Source of the DNA: Dehalococcoidia bacterium
Lineage (GTDB): Bacteria > Chloroflexota > Dehalococcoidia > SHYM01
Assembly (NCBI GenBank): GCA_009692805.1
Contig: SHYM01000003.1
Location: forward strand, 1 to 44,113
Direction of reading: 5' to 3'
DNA: 44,113 bases
A program made the translations under genes and the position numbers. Positions 28,023-38,591 of this stretch are shown piece after piece. Each line of letters starts with the position of its first letter. Position 1 is the first letter of the stretch. Below the pieces are notes generated by a model. That model was given only the letters and a program-made list of their open reading frames with translations. It had not been told where the DNA came from and did not search any database.

Positions 28023-28340
28023 TCAGACGTGAGAGTAGCTGGTCGGCAGGCCCCAGGCGTCGATGAACACCCGGGTCTTCGTCGGCTGCTCCAGCAAGCG
28101 TTCGATGCCCTTGACGATCTCCTGGCGTTGGGCGTTCGCGGCCCACTTGCGCCACTCGTCCAGGCTGTGCCATTCGCTGATGACGATTTGGGTGCGGGGC
28201 TGGTCCACATCTAGAAGCGTCTCGCCGGAGATGTAGCCGGGCTGGCGCAGCGCCCGCGAGCGGAGCTCCTTAAGGAGCTCCGCGAGCTCTTTCTCTTTAC
28301 CGGCCTTTACCGTCCGCTCCATAATGACCTTCACGCTCAT
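28023..28340 (-). CDS. Antibiotic biosynthesis monooxygenase (ABM) family protein
   Basis: MSVKVIMERTVKAGKEKELAELLKELRSRALRQPGYISGETLLD...ISEWHSLDEWRKW. Confidence 0.87.
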   Translation of the reverse strand: MSVKVIMERTVKAGKEKELAELLKELRSRALRQPGYISGETLLDVDQPRTQIVISEWHSLDEWRKWAANAQRQEIVKGIERLLEQPTKTRVFIDAWGLPTSYSHV

Positions 28341-28372
28341 GGCGCCCTCCTCGGCGGGGCCAGGCCCCGCTA

Positions 28373-30097
28373 CTAACGACTTTTAGGGGCCAGCTTCTGG
28401 CGCTCCTCCTCTACCAGTACCCGTCGGAGCACCTTGCCGATGGCGCTCTTGGGCAACTCCTGGCGGAACTCCACCAGGGCAGGGACCTTGTAGCGGGCCA
28501 GCCTCTCGCGGCAAAAGGCTATGAGCTCCTCCTGGGTAGCGCTTTGTCCCTCCTTGAGGACAACCAGCGCCTTGAAGGTCTCGCCCCGGTACGGGTCGGG
28601 GACGCCGATGACGGCGGCCTCCTTTACCCTGGGATGCTCGAAGAGCACCTCCTCCACCTCCCGGGGGTAGATGTTGTAGCCACCAGCGATGATCATCTCT
28701 TTCTTGCGGTCGACGATGGTGAAGAAGCCATCGACGTCGACGGTGGCGATGTCGCCGGTGTATAGCCACCCGTCGCGCAGGGTTGCCGCCGTCTCCTCGG
28801 GGCGGTTCCAGTACCCTTTCATGACCTGCGGGCCGCGCAGCGCCAGCTCGCCCGGCTGGCCGGGAGCCGCGTCGCTCGCCCCCGTCTCCAGGTCCACGAT
28901 CCGGCACTCCACATCCGGGAAGGGGATGCCGATGGTGCCGTTCTTCCGCGTCCCGAAGATGGGGTTGGAGTGGGTGGCGCCCGCGGCCTCGCTGAGGCCG
29001 AATCCCTCGATCAGCCGGGCGCCGGTGAGGGCTTCGAACCGCTCGCGCACCTCCAGAGGCAGGGGCGCGCCACCGCTCAGGCAGACCCGGATGGAGCGCA
29101 GGTCGTAGCGGGCCGTTTTAGGGTGGTTATTGATCGCTACGTACATGGTGGGCACGCCATGGAAGTAGCTGGGCTTATACCTTCTTATCAGCTTTAAGAC
29201 GTCCTCGGTCTCAAACCGGGGGACGAGCACCAGGGTGTCGCCCAAGTGCATTCCCAGACAGAGGACCACCGCCATGCCATAAACGTGAAAGAAGGGCATC
29301 ACCGCCAAGAAGCGCTCCTGCCCCTCGCGTGCCGAGGGCAACCACGCTCTCAGCTGTGTCACCTCGGCCACCAAGTTACCATGGGTGAGCACCGCTGCCT
29401 TGGGCAGTCCCGTGGTGCCGCCTGTGTACTGAAAAAGGGCCACGTCGTCGGGCCCCACTCTCACGGACGGCGCTTTGGCGGGATAGCTCTGGAGGAGCCG
29501 GGGCAGAAGAAGCACGCCCTCGGAGCGGCCCAGCTCTACCCGCTCCCCCTCTTTCCTCTCCCGCAGCAGGCCGTACAGGAAGCGGCTGGGTTGGGGAAGA
29601 AATTCCTTGACGTTGGTGACGATGAGGTGCTGCAGCGCGCCTTGCCCCAGCATCCGGGCGACGGCGGGATAGAACCGGCGCAGGACAACCAGCGCCTTGG
29701 CCCCGGAGTCCTCCATGGTGTGTACCAGCTCGCGGGTGGCCTGCACTTTGGGGAGCGATGTGACGTAGAGGGGGTTAGCAGCCACCACCGTGGCGCCCGC
29801 TTTCAGGGCGCCGAAGTAGGCGATTAGGAACTGGGGCGAGTTGGGGAGTAGCAAGGCTACGCGGTCGCCCTTTTCGATACCCAGACCGATGAGGGCGTTG
29901 GCCATCCGGTTGGCGAGGCCGTCCAAGGCGCGGTAGGTCAGCCGGTAGCCGTCGCCCAAGCGCCCGGGGAAGATGGCGGCCGCATGCCTGGGGTAGCGGA
30001 GGGCTGCGTCTTCCAAGAACCGGTGCACGGGGATTCGAGGATACTCCAGCGTGGCTGGGATGCCTGGCTCGTAGTGTTGGAGCCACGGCTTCTCCAT
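28373..30097 (-). CDS. Long-chain fatty-acid--CoA ligase (AMP-binding)
   Basis: FQYTGGTTGLPKAAVLTHGNLVAE, IEGFGLSEAAGATHSNP, GWLYTGDIATVDVDGFFTIVDRKKEMIIAGGYNIYPREVEEVL. Confidence 0.96.
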   Translation of the reverse strand: MEKPWLQHYEPGIPATLEYPRIPVHRFLEDAALRYPRHAAAIFPGRLGDGYRLTYRALDGLANRMANALIGLGIEKGDRVALLLPNSPQFLIAYFGALKAGATVVAANPLYVTSLPKVQATRELVHTMEDSGAKALVVLRRFYPAVARMLGQGALQHLIVTNVKEFLPQPSRFLYGLLRERKEGERVELGRSEGVLLLPRLLQSYPAKAPSVRVGPDDVALFQYTGGTTGLPKAAVLTHGNLVAEVTQLRAWLPSAREGQERFLAVMPFFHVYGMAVVLCLGMHLGDTLVLVPRFETEDVLKLIRRYKPSYFHGVPTMYVAINNHPKTARYDLRSIRVCLSGGAPLPLEVRERFEALTGARLIEGFGLSEAAGATHSNPIFGTRKNGTIGIPFPDVECRIVDLETGASDAAPGQPGELALRGPQVMKGYWNRPEETAATLRDGWLYTGDIATVDVDGFFTIVDRKKEMIIAGGYNIYPREVEEVLFEHPRVKEAAVIGVPDPYRGETFKALVVLKEGQSATQEELIAFCRERLARYKVPALVEFRQELPKSAIGKVLRRVLVEEERQKLAPKSR

Positions 30098-30155
30098 GTT
30101 CGTCTCCTCGGCGGTGAGCCTATTGTACCACCGCCTGGAGGCGATAAGGTGCGCT

Positions 30156-30190
30156 GCAACAAAGAGGGGGAGCGATCCGTCGCTCCCCCT
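30156..30190 (-). terminator. Intrinsic terminator after rpsI (end of ribosomal supercluster)
   Basis: Minus strand AGGGGGAGCGA-CGGA-TCGCTCCCCCT (11-bp stem) followed by CTTTGTT. Confidence 0.75.
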
Positions 30191-30211
30191 CCTGTCCGCG
30201 TCTGGGGCGGG

Positions 30212-30613
30212 CTAGCGCTTGGTGTATTGGGGCGCCTTGCGGGCCCGTTTCAAGCCGTACTTCTTGCGCTCCTTCATCCTGGAGTCTCGCGTCAACAGGC
30301 CCTGCTTCTTGAGCTGGCCTCGGTATGTGGGGTCGGCCTCCAGCAGGGCGCGGGAGATGCCGTGGCTGATGGCTCCCGCCTGCCCGCTTACGCCTCCGCC
30401 GCTTACCTTCACCACGACATTGAACTTGTTTATCACGTTGGAAACACGCAGAGGATTGAGTATCTGGCTCTTGTGGATGGGACTGGGGAAGGCCACCGCC
30501 AGGGTCTTGCCATTGACGAGGATGGCGCCGTTGCCGGGCACCAGCCGTACCCGAGCCACCGCCGTCTTGCGCCGCCCCGTCCCGTAATAGTAGCTCTCGC
30601 CTTGGGTGGTCAC
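30212..30613 (-). CDS. rpsI: 30S ribosomal protein S9
   Basis: [30 protein letters not shown]-terminus [26 protein letters not shown]. Confidence 0.98.
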   Translation of the reverse strand: MTTQGESYYYGTGRRKTAVARVRLVPGNGAILVNGKTLAVAFPSPIHKSQILNPLRVSNVINKFNVVVKVSGGGVSGQAGAISHGISRALLEADPTYRGQLKKQGLLTRDSRMKERKKYGLKRARKAPQYTKR

Positions 30614-30616
30614 TGC

Positions 30617-31081
30617 TTACTCCTTCCCTTGAGCGGGCCCCTGGGCGGGGCCCTTGCCGGCACGCACTTGGGCCTGGTGAGGATGAGACGCGTCAGGGAA
30701 GACCCGCAGGCGCCGGCGCAACTGTTTGCCCAGCTTGTTCTTGGGCAGCATCCCCCACACGGCGTGCTCCAGCGCGCGCTCCGGATGGTCCTGTAACACC
30801 TTCTCCAGCATGGTCACCCGTAGCCCTGACGGGTAGCCGCTGTAGCGGAAGTAGCGCTTATCGGTTAGCTTCCTCCCGGTAACGGCGATCTTGCGGGCGT
30901 TGACCACAACCACGTAGTCCCCCATCGGAAGGTGGGAGCTGAAGGTGGGCTTGTTCTTCCCTCGCAGGATGGCTGCGATGCTGCTGGCCAGCCGCCCTAG
31001 GACCTGCCCCTCGGCGTTGATGAGCTGCCATTGAGGCGCCAGGTCCGCCTTCTTCAGCGTGTAAGTCTTAAACATACTCAT
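30617..31081 (-). CDS. rplM: 50S ribosomal protein L13
   Basis: WQLINAEGQVLGRLASSIAAILRGKNKPTFSSHLPMGDYVVVVNARKIAVTG. Confidence 0.97.
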   Translation of the reverse strand: MSMFKTYTLKKADLAPQWQLINAEGQVLGRLASSIAAILRGKNKPTFSSHLPMGDYVVVVNARKIAVTGRKLTDKRYFRYSGYPSGLRVTMLEKVLQDHPERALEHAVWGMLPKNKLGKQLRRRLRVFPDASHPHQAQVRAGKGPAQGPAQGKE

Positions 31082-31096
31082 GCTGTCCTCTGTCGG

Positions 31097-31939
31097 TCAA
31101 CGGGTTACGCCCGCGGCCACCGCTAACTTCTCGTGCTGGACCCCAGCCTCGTCGCCGCAGCCAGACGGCGGGGCTGGGCGGTAGGTCACCTGCATCAAAT
31201 AGAGACCGAAGGCCGGTGCCGCCGGGCCGGCTTGGCCAACCCCCTCGCCTCGGCAGAGGGAGCCGAACTCCCGCACCGTCATCTGGCCCCGGCCGACCTG
31301 GACCAGGGTGCCCACGGTGCGGCGCACCTGTTGGGCCAGGAAGGCATCGCCCTCCAGCTCCACCGGCACCAAATCCCCCTCCCGCCAGGCTTGAGCGCGG
31401 TAGATGGTGCGCAGGGTGTTCCGGCCCCTCTTGGCTGAGGCGCTGACGAAGGGGCCCACATCTCGCCGCCCCACCTGGCATTGTAGGGCGTCATCCATGA
31501 GGCCCACGTCCAGGGGCGCTGGCACATGGTAGGCCCGCCGCCACCACAGAGGCGAGCGCTGGGGCGTATTCACGATCATATACCTGTACCGGCGCCGCGT
31601 GGGCGCCCGCCGGACGTCGAAATCAGAGGGGGCCCACCACGCCTCTTGGACGGCTATGCTCTCCGGTAGATAGTAGTTCAGTCCCGTCACCAGGCGTCCC
31701 TCACCCAACCGCGAAGTTAGCACCGCGCTGGCCACCTGCCCCTGAGCGTGGGCGCCCGCGTCCGTCCGGCTAGCGAAAGCAAGGCGGGGCTCCTCGCCGG
31801 TGAGCTGATAGAGCGCCCGCGCCAACTCGCCGTGAATGGTGGGTTGGCCGCGTTGGACCTGGGACCCCCGGTACGCCGTGCCCTCGTATGCCAGCACCAT
31901 CACCAACCGCCGGGCCTCCCCCTCCTCGCCCTCGGTCAT
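31097..31939 (-). CDS. truA: tRNA pseudouridine(38-40) synthase
   Basis: [64 protein letters not shown]. Confidence 0.95.
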   Translation of the reverse strand: MTEGEEGEARRLVMVLAYEGTAYRGSQVQRGQPTIHGELARALYQLTGEEPRLAFASRTDAGAHAQGQVASAVLTSRLGEGRLVTGLNYYLPESIAVQEAWWAPSDFDVRRAPTRRRYRYMIVNTPQRSPLWWRRAYHVPAPLDVGLMDDALQCQVGRRDVGPFVSASAKRGRNTLRTIYRAQAWREGDLVPVELEGDAFLAQQVRRTVGTLVQVGRGQMTVREFGSLCRGEGVGQAGPAAPAFGLYLMQVTYRPAPPSGCGDEAGVQHEKLAVAAGVTR

Positions 31940-32325
31940 CGCGCCGCCGGGGGCTCCTCCTTGGTCGGGGGCGCGGGCAGCAGCTCGATCTGGGCGATGC
32001 GGGCGGCGTCGCCCTTGCGCGGGCCCAGGTGAACAATCCTGGTATAGCCACCCATTCGATCGCGGTAGCGCGGGGCTAGGTCGTGAAAGACCTTGTCCAC
32101 CACTCCTTTGTCGTACAGGAACGCCAGCGCCCGGCGGCGGGCGGCCAGGTCGCCTCGCTTGCCCAGGGTGATCATCCCCTCGGCGAAGCCCCTGATCTCC
32201 TTGGCCTTGGCCTCGGTAGTCACGATGCGCTCGTGGCGCAGCAGGCTGGTCACGAGGCTGCGGTAGAGGGCCAAGCGCTGAGCGGTAGGGCGGTCCAGCC
32301 GACGCCCGGCGACTCTATGTCTCAT
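31936..32325 (-). CDS. rplQ: 50S ribosomal protein L17
   Basis: [59 protein letters not shown]; internal Met preferred. Confidence 0.95.
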   Translation of the reverse strand: MRHRVAGRRLDRPTAQRLALYRSLVTSLLRHERIVTTEAKAKEIRGFAEGMITLGKRGDLAARRRALAFLYDKGVVDKVFHDLAPRYRDRMGGYTRIVHLGPRKGDAARIAQIELLPAPPTKEEPPAAR

Positions 32326-33334
32326 CGGGCTCCTCCGCGGCCTCTGCCGCCTCTTCACCGGCGGCGCCGGCGCCTGCCTCCTCCCGCTCTTCCGAGACCA
32401 GGCCCCGGTCCTTCAGCTTGCTCCAGAGCTCCTCGTACGACTTCTGGCCGAAGTTGCGAATGGCCAGCAGCTCCGCCTTACTCTTCTCCAGGAGCTGTCC
32501 CAGGGTATTGATGCCCGAGCGCTTGAGGCAGTTGAACGTCCGCACCGAGAGTTCGAGCTGCTCCACGGGCAGCCCGAACTGCTCTGGCAAAATGGGGACC
32601 CCGCCCAGGAAGACTTTTTCTATGGCCTTCCCCTGGGGCCGGCCCAACTCGCCGAAGATGGAGAAGTGTTTGACCAGGAGCTGGGCGCTGCGGAGGACGG
32701 CCTGGGTGGGGGTGATGGTGCCGTCGGTCCACACCTCCAGGGTCAGGCGGTCATAGCTGGTCACCTGGCCAACGCGGGTCGGCGACACCTTGTAGCTTAC
32801 CTTGCGGACGGGGGTGAAGATGGCGTCCACCGGGATGACCCCGATGGGCTGGCCATCGGCGTGGCTGGCGGGCACATAGCCCGTCCCGCGCTCCACCGTG
32901 AAATCCACCGCCAGCCGGGCCTCGGACGATCCCAGGGTAGCCAGGTGGAGATCCGGGTTCACCACCTCGTAATCCGCGGAGGGCTCCACATCGCCGGCTA
33001 CCACCTCGCCCTCGCCCGACACTTCCATGTGGAGAGTCCCCGGCCGCTCGCTATGGTACCGCAGCCGGATGGCTTTGATGTTCAGGAGGAAGTCGGTGGT
33101 GTCCTCCTTAACATGGGGGATGGTGGAAAACTCGTGCTGCACCCCGATAATGCGGACCGAGGTTATGGCGGCGCCGGGCAGGGAGCCCAGTAGCACCCGG
33201 CGCATGGCGTTGCCCACGGTGAGGCCGAAGCCACGCTCCAGGGGCTCGACTACGAAGGTAGCGTAGTTCTCGTGGGACTCCACGCATTCGACTTTGGGGC
33301 TGATCTCTTGGGCTAAGACAATCTCCTGGGTCAA
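32315..33334 (-). CDS. rpoA: DNA-directed RNA polymerase subunit alpha
   Basis: [39 protein letters not shown]-terminal [36 protein letters not shown]. Confidence 0.98.
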   Translation of the reverse strand: MTQEIVLAQEISPKVECVESHENYATFVVEPLERGFGLTVGNAMRRVLLGSLPGAAITSVRIIGVQHEFSTIPHVKEDTTDFLLNIKAIRLRYHSERPGTLHMEVSGEGEVVAGDVEPSADYEVVNPDLHLATLGSSEARLAVDFTVERGTGYVPASHADGQPIGVIPVDAIFTPVRKVSYKVSPTRVGQVTSYDRLTLEVWTDGTITPTQAVLRSAQLLVKHFSIFGELGRPQGKAIEKVFLGGVPILPEQFGLPVEQLELSVRTFNCLKRSGINTLGQLLEKSKAELLAIRNFGQKSYEELWSKLKDRGLVSEEREEAGAGAAGEEAAEAAEEPDET

Positions 33335-33354
33335 GTCGTATGGACCTCCTGCTG

Positions 33355-33987
33355 TTAGCGGGAGTAGTAGGCGACGATGGCCTGATCGTTGATCTTGGAG
33401 GCGATCTCATCGCGCCCGGGCAGCTTCAGCACCTTGCCGGTGAGGCGCTGCAAGTCCAGGCTCAACCAAGCTGGTATCTGCTTGCTCTTGGCCTCTCGGG
33501 CTATCTGCTTGTAGTGCTCCAGCTTGGTGCTGCCTTCTTTCCAGGCGATGACGTCGCCGACCTTGACTGAGCGAGATGGGATATCGCACTTGCGCTCGTT
33601 GACGGTGAAGAACCCGTGGCTGACTAGCTGCCGCGCCTGGGGGCGGGAGTCGGCGAAGCCGAGCCGGAAGACCACGTTGTCCAACCTGCGCTCCAGCAGC
33701 TCGAGCATCAGCTCTCCGGTGATCCCGGGCTTGCGGAGGGCCTCGGCGAAGTAGTTGCGGAACTGCCGCTCCAAGACGCCGTAGGAGAAGCGCGCCTTCT
33801 GTTTCTCCTTCAGCTGAAGGCCGCGTTCTGATACCCTGCGACGCCTCCGGCTGCCGCCATGATCCCCGGGAGGGGTCCCGCGGCGGTCCACCGCGCACTT
33901 GGGGGTGAAGCAGCGGTCGCCCTTGAGGAAGAGCTTTTCACCCACTCGGCGACAGAGGCGACATTCAGGACCGATGTAGCGAGCCAT
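33355..33987 (-). CDS. rpsD: 30S ribosomal protein S4 (zinc-binding form)
   Basis: [37 protein letters not shown]4 domain [29 protein letters not shown]. Confidence 0.98.
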   Translation of the reverse strand: MARYIGPECRLCRRVGEKLFLKGDRCFTPKCAVDRRGTPPGDHGGSRRRRRVSERGLQLKEKQKARFSYGVLERQFRNYFAEALRKPGITGELMLELLERRLDNVVFRLGFADSRPQARQLVSHGFFTVNERKCDIPSRSVKVGDVIAWKEGSTKLEHYKQIAREAKSKQIPAWLSLDLQRLTGKVLKLPGRDEIASKINDQAIVAYYSR

Positions 33988-34060
33988 TGGTTCTCCTCAC
34001 TGGGGCCGGCGGGTGTCCCGCCGGCGATAAGGGTCGATCGTATCAATCACCCGGCGGCCA

Positions 34061-34450
34061 CTACACCCGGCGCCGCTTGCGCGGGCGGCAGCCGTTGTGG
34101 GGTATGGGGGTGACATCGCGGATGCTGTTGACGAAGAGCCCGGCGGACTGCAAGGCGCGGATGGCGGCCTCCCGTCCGCTGCCTGGCCCTTTGACAAACA
34201 CGTCCACGTTACGCATGCCCTGCTCCTGAGCGCGCCGGCCGGCGGTCTCCCCGGCCATCTGCGCGGCATAGGGAGTGCCCTTGCGCGACCCTTTGAAGCC
34301 CGCCGCCCCGGCGCTGCCCCAGGCGACGACGTTGCCCAGAGGATCGGTCAGCGTCACCAGGGTGTTGTTGAACGTGGACTGCACATAAGCCCGCCCCGAA
34401 GGGATAGACTTTTTTTCACGACGCTTGGTCTTGCCTGCTCGCTTCGCCAT
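34061..34450 (-). CDS. rpsK: 30S ribosomal protein S11
   Basis: [65 protein letters not shown]. Confidence 0.98.
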   Translation of the reverse strand: MAKRAGKTKRREKKSIPSGRAYVQSTFNNTLVTLTDPLGNVVAWGSAGAAGFKGSRKGTPYAAQMAGETAGRRAQEQGMRNVDVFVKGPGSGREAAIRALQSAGLFVNSIRDVTPIPHNGCRPRKRRRV

Positions 34451-34493
34451 CCTCGCTCCTCAAGCCGGGGTCTGGCCCCAGCCCTCGTGCCCC

Positions 34494-34877
34494 TTACTTC
34501 TTGGCCGCCACTCGGCGCCTTCCGGCCACGGTCTTGCGGACCCCCTTCTTGGTGCGGGCGTTGGTGCGCGTGCGTTGCCCACGCGAGGGCAAGCCCCGCC
34601 GGTGGCGGACCCCACGGTAGCAGCCGATGTCGATGAGTCTCTTGATGTTCTGGCCGATCTCACGGCGCAGGTCGCCCTCCACCCGGTACTCGCGGTCGAT
34701 AATCCCCCGCATGCGGGCGACCTCGTCCTCTGTCAGGTCCCGGACTCGCTTATCGGGATCGACACGCGCCTGGTACAGTATAGCCCTGCCGTTGGAGGCG
34801 CCGATGCCGAAGATGTAGCGGATCCCCACGTCCACGCGCTTGTTGTTGGGGAGGTCGACCCCGCCGATCCTTGCCAT
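34494..34877 (-). CDS. rpsM: 30S ribosomal protein S13
   Basis: [26 protein letters not shown]...[27 protein letters not shown]. Confidence 0.98.
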   Translation of the reverse strand: MARIGGVDLPNNKRVDVGIRYIFGIGASNGRAILYQARVDPDKRVRDLTEDEVARMRGIIDREYRVEGDLRREIGQNIKRLIDIGCYRGVRHRRGLPSRGQRTRTNARTKKGVRKTVAGRRRVAAKK

Positions 34878-34886
34878 AGCTCTCTC

Positions 34887-35000
34887 CTAACCCTGGCGCT
34901 GCTTGTGCTTGGGGTTTTCGCAGATCACCCGCACCACGCCCTCGCGGCGGATGACCTTGCACTTTTCACAGCGTGGCTTCACCGCCGCGCGCACCTTCAT
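34887..35000 (-). CDS. rpmJ: 50S ribosomal protein L36
   Basis: Translated directly: [37 protein letters not shown] (37 aa); absent from the supplied ORF track. Confidence 0.97.
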   Translation of the reverse strand: MKVRAAVKPRCEKCKVIRREGVVRVICENPKHKQRQG

Positions 35001-35038
35001 GCCAGGGACCTCTTTCAGCCGCCCGACTCGGGCCGGCG

Positions 35039-35257
35039 TTACTTGAACCGATAGGTGATACGCCCTCGGGCTAGGTCGTAGGGGGACAGCTCGACCAGGA
35101 CCCGGTCGCCGAGCAATATCTTGATGAAATTCTGCCGCATCTTCCCGGAGACGTGGGCTAACACCCGATGCCCGTTGGCCAGCTCTATCCGGAACATGGC
35201 GTTGGGCAGGGGCTCCGTCACCTTCCCCTCCACCTCGATAGAGTCTTTTTTAGGCAT
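35039..35257 (-). CDS. infA: Translation initiation factor IF-1
   Basis: [72 protein letters not shown]. Confidence 0.97.
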   Translation of the reverse strand: MPKKDSIEVEGKVTEPLPNAMFRIELANGHRVLAHVSGKMRQNFIKILLGDRVLVELSPYDLARGRITYRFK

Positions 35258-35306
35258 ATACCTCACCTCTGCGGGAGTCGGCACCAAAGCTACATGTTAA
35301 CACGCC

Positions 35307-36125
35307 TTAGGCGCTACTGCCACGGGAGACCCCGCTGGACAGCCCCCACGCGTGCGCCCAGATGTCCTCGGTGCCGACCAGCTTGGTCAGCACCTCCGCG
35401 TGGTCTTGGTGGATGGCGATGGTGTGCTCGAAGTGGGCCGAGAGGCTGCCGTCAGCAGTGGAGACGGTCCACTGGTCGGCCCCCACCGTGGTGTGCCAGT
35501 CGCCCAGGTTCACCATGGGCTCGATCGCCAGGCACATGCCCGGCACCAGCCGCAGCCCGCGTCCGGGGACGCCGTAGTTGGGGACTTGGGGCTCCTCGTG
35601 CATCTGGCGGCCGATGCCGTGCCCCACGTACTCGCGCACCACGGAGTAGCCCCGGGACTCCACGTGCTCCTGGATGGCGGCGCCGATATCGCCCAGGCGG
35701 GCGCCGGCGCGGGCCCGCTGAATGCCCACCTCTAGGGAGCCCCGTGTCACTTCTATGAGCTGCCGCGCCTCCTGGCTAATCTTGCCCAGGCCCACGGTGA
35801 CGGCCCCGTCGCCCTGCCAGCCCTGGTAGATGGCGCCCACGTCCAGAGAGACGACGTCTCCCTCCCTCAGCACCCGCTCGCCAGGGATACCGTGGACGAT
35901 CTCCTCGTTGACGCTGACGCAGATGCTGGCGGGGTATCCCTTATAGCCCAGGAAAGACGGCGTAGCGCCGCGGCTGCGTATCTCCCGCTCGGCGATGTCG
36001 TCCAGCTCAGCGGTGCGCATCCCCGGCCGCAGGGAGCTGACGAGGGTGGCGATGGTGGCGGCCACGACCTGGCCCGCCTGACGCATTAGCGCCAGCTCCT
36101 CCGGCGACTTGATAGTGATAGCCAT
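35307..36125 (-). CDS. map: Type I methionyl aminopeptidase
   Basis: MAITIKSPEELALMRQAGQVVAATIA, SLDVGAIYQGWQGDGAVTVG, YVGHGIGRQMHEEPQVPNYG. Confidence 0.97.
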   Translation of the reverse strand: MAITIKSPEELALMRQAGQVVAATIATLVSSLRPGMRTAELDDIAEREIRSRGATPSFLGYKGYPASICVSVNEEIVHGIPGERVLREGDVVSLDVGAIYQGWQGDGAVTVGLGKISQEARQLIEVTRGSLEVGIQRARAGARLGDIGAAIQEHVESRGYSVVREYVGHGIGRQMHEEPQVPNYGVPGRGLRLVPGMCLAIEPMVNLGDWHTTVGADQWTVSTADGSLSAHFEHTIAIHQDHAEVLTKLVGTEDIWAHAWGLSSGVSRGSSA

Positions 36126-36128
36126 CGC

Positions 36129-36806
36129 CTAGCCCTTCCTCGCGGCGGGTCGCGCCGGGGAGCCATGGCCTAGGGCGTGGAGCAGTCGCTGCCTGACTTC
36201 CTGGACACTCCCCTCGCCCTCCACGGTAAAGAGCTTGTGAGCGCCCCGGTAATAGTCAACCAGCGGGACGGTCTGCTGGGAATAGACCTCCAGGCGCCGG
36301 CGGGCCGTATCCCGGGAGTCGTCGGACCGCTGGTAGAGCTCGCCCCCGTCCTGGTCGCAGCGGCCAGCCACCCGAGGCGACGCGGTGACCTCGTGGTAGA
36401 GGGTCTGGCAGAGACGGCAGACCCAGCGGCCGCCCAGGCGCCGCAGCAGCTCCTCCTCCGAGACCTGGATGTACAGCGCCTTGTCCACCCCCTCGCCGCG
36501 CGGGGCCAGGGCTGCGTCCAGGGCCTGGGCCTGGGCCAGGGTGCGAGGGAACCCGTCCAGGATATAGCCCTGGGAGCAATCGGCCTGGGCGATACGGTCC
36601 AGGAGCATCCTTATGGTTATCGCGTCTGGCACCAGCTCGCCCTTCTCCATGTACCCCCGGGCCAGCTTCCCCAGCTCGCTGCCCCTGGCTTGGTGCTCCC
36701 GGAACAGGTCGCCGGTGGCCACATGGGGCGCCTGGAGCTCGTCGGCCAGGGCCTTGGCCTGAGTGCCCTTCCCGGAGCCCGGGGCACCGAGGAGGATGAT
36801 GCGCAG
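36129..36806 (-). CDS. adk: Adenylate kinase, inferred CTG start
   Basis: In-frame upstream extension of the called ORF encodes LRIILLGAPGSGKGTQAKALADELQAPHVATGDLFREH (P-loop); zinc lid CRLCQTLYHE; no ATG/GTG/TTG upstream of the P-loop in frame. Confidence 0.9.
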   Translation of the reverse strand: MRIILLGAPGSGKGTQAKALADELQAPHVATGDLFREHQARGSELGKLARGYMEKGELVPDAITIRMLLDRIAQADCSQGYILDGFPRTLAQAQALDAALAPRGEGVDKALYIQVSEEELLRRLGGRWVCRLCQTLYHEVTASPRVAGRCDQDGGELYQRSDDSRDTARRRLEVYSQQTVPLVDYYRGAHKLFTVEGEGSVQEVRQRLLHALGHGSPARPAARKG

Positions 36807-36820
36807 GGACGTCCCCGCCC

Positions 36821-38149
36821 CTATTTCAGGAATCCTTCGTAGTTGCGCATGAGCAGCTGGGCCTCCAGCTGGCGCATGCTGTCCAGCACCACGCCCACCA
36901 CAATCAGGAGCGCGGTGCTGCTGATGGCCTGGGCCCCAGCGCTCAAGCCGGCGCCGGGCAATAACAGCCCTATCAGATAGGGGGCGACGGCCACCAAGCC
37001 CAGGAACACGGCGCCGGCCCAGGTGATGCGGGTGATGACGCGGAGCAGGTAGTCCTGGGTCGGTTTCCCTGGTCGGATGCCGGGTACAAACCCCCCCTGC
37101 TTTTGCAGAGTATCAGCCAGGTTCTGCTGTTGGAAGATTACCATGGTATAGAAGAAGGTAAACGCCACCACCATGAAGAAGTACAGCGCCCAGTAGAGCC
37201 AGTTGGTGACGCTGAACAGGTCCCTGATGGTGTTGGCCAAGGAGGAGCCGGGGAAGTAGCTGGCCACGGTGAAGGGCAGGATCAGGATGGAGATGGCGAA
37301 GATGAGGGGGATCATACCGGCGGAGTTGACCCGCAGGGGGATGAAGCTGGAGCCAGCCTGGCGGTACATGCGCCCCCCTCGAAAGAGGCTGCGGGAGTAC
37401 TGGACCGGCACCCGCCGCACCGCCTCCTGGAAGAAGACGATGGCGAAGACCAGCAAGACAGCCACACCGCCCACGGTAAGGATCCTGAAGACTGGGTTTC
37501 CCGACAGGAAGGAGCCGCCCACCACCGTGGGTATGCTGGCTACAATGCCGCCGAAGATGATGATGGAGACGCCGTTGCCAATGCCGTTTTCGGTGATGAG
37601 CTCACCGAGCCATACCAGGAAGAGGGTGCCCGCCGTCATCGCCACCAGCATCGCCAGGGTGGGCAGCAGGTTGGGGCCGCTGAAGCCGAAGTTGCTGATG
37701 GCGCCCTGGTTCTGGAGCAGCACCAGCTGGCCGTAGCCCTGGCCGAAGGCCAGCGGCACCGTGAGCCAGTGGGTGTAGCGATTGAGCCGCAGGCGGCCCT
37801 GCTCTCCCTCTTTGGATATCTCCTGGAGCTTGGGTATCACGGGCACCAGCAGCTGGAGGACGATGGAGGCGGTGATGTAGGGATACACGCCCAATGAGGC
37901 TATGCTGAGGTTCTGCAGGGCGCCGCCGCTGAACAGGCTCAGGGTGCCCAGGAGGACATTGTTCTGAAAGATCCGGTCCAGCTGGTCGAAATCCACTCCC
38001 GGCACCGGCACGTGGGCCACGAAGCGGAACACCACCAGGAGCCCGAAGGTGAAGAGCAGCTTCCGGCGCAGGTCCGGCTGCCTGAATGAATCTATGACCG
38101 CCTGGAGCAGCTTAGGCCGGGTGGCTTCCGCTGCCGTTGCTTGACGCAT
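36821..38149 (-). CDS. secY: Preprotein translocase subunit SecY
   Basis: 442 aa; LLFTFGLLVVFRFVAHVPVPGVD, SLGVYPYITASIVLQLLVPVIP, GLINSAGMIP-like segment VNSAGMIPLIFAISIL. Confidence 0.97.
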   Translation of the reverse strand: MRQATAAEATRPKLLQAVIDSFRQPDLRRKLLFTFGLLVVFRFVAHVPVPGVDFDQLDRIFQNNVLLGTLSLFSGGALQNLSIASLGVYPYITASIVLQLLVPVIPKLQEISKEGEQGRLRLNRYTHWLTVPLAFGQGYGQLVLLQNQGAISNFGFSGPNLLPTLAMLVAMTAGTLFLVWLGELITENGIGNGVSIIIFGGIVASIPTVVGGSFLSGNPVFRILTVGGVAVLLVFAIVFFQEAVRRVPVQYSRSLFRGGRMYRQAGSSFIPLRVNSAGMIPLIFAISILILPFTVASYFPGSSLANTIRDLFSVTNWLYWALYFFMVVAFTFFYTMVIFQQQNLADTLQKQGGFVPGIRPGKPTQDYLLRVITRITWAGAVFLGLVAVAPYLIGLLLPGAGLSAGAQAISSTALLIVVGVVLDSMRQLEAQLLMRNYEGFLK

Positions 38150-38591
38150 CCTTCAACTCTTCTACTCTGCCTCCCGCCGCCTCGATCTTGGCCCTCGCGG
38201 ACTGGGAGAAGCGATGGGCCTTCACCACCACGGGATGGGACAGGTCGCCCTGCCCCAACACCTTCACGGGCAGATTTCGTCGGATAAGGCGGGCGGCCCG
38301 CAGCACGGCCAGGGTCACATCGGTGCCCGCCGGGAAACGGTCTAGCTGCCCCACGTTGACCACCTCGTACTCCACCCGAAACGGGTTGCTGAAGCCCCGC
38401 CGGAAGGGTAGCCGGTGGACGATGGTCGTCTGGCCGCCCTCGAAGGTGCCGCCCTTGGCCCCGCCGCTGCGGGACTTTTGGCCTTTAAGGCCGCGGCCGC
38501 TATAGGTGCCGCGCCCGCTGCCGTCGCCGCGGCCGACGCGACGGCGCCGATGGTGGGAGCCGGGGGCAGGGCTTAGCTGGTCTTGTCTCAT
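38112..38591 (-). CDS. rplO: 50S ribosomal protein L15
   Basis: LSPAPGSHHRRRRVGRGDGSGRGTYSGRGLKGQKSRSGG; 3' end overlaps secY start. Confidence 0.96.
   Translation of the reverse strand: MRQDQLSPAPGSHHRRRRVGRGDGSGRGTYSGRGLKGQKSRSGGAKGGTFEGGQTTIVHRLPFRRGFSNPFRVEYEVVNVGQLDRFPAGTDVTLAVLRAARLIRRNLPVKVLGQGDLSHPVVVKAHRFSQSARAKIEAAGGRVEELKDASSNGSGSHPA

Noticed and set aside
31936-32358. Longer L17 start ([15 protein letters not shown]...)
   Set aside because: L17 normally begins MRHR...; the extension overlaps rpoA further and is probably not translated.
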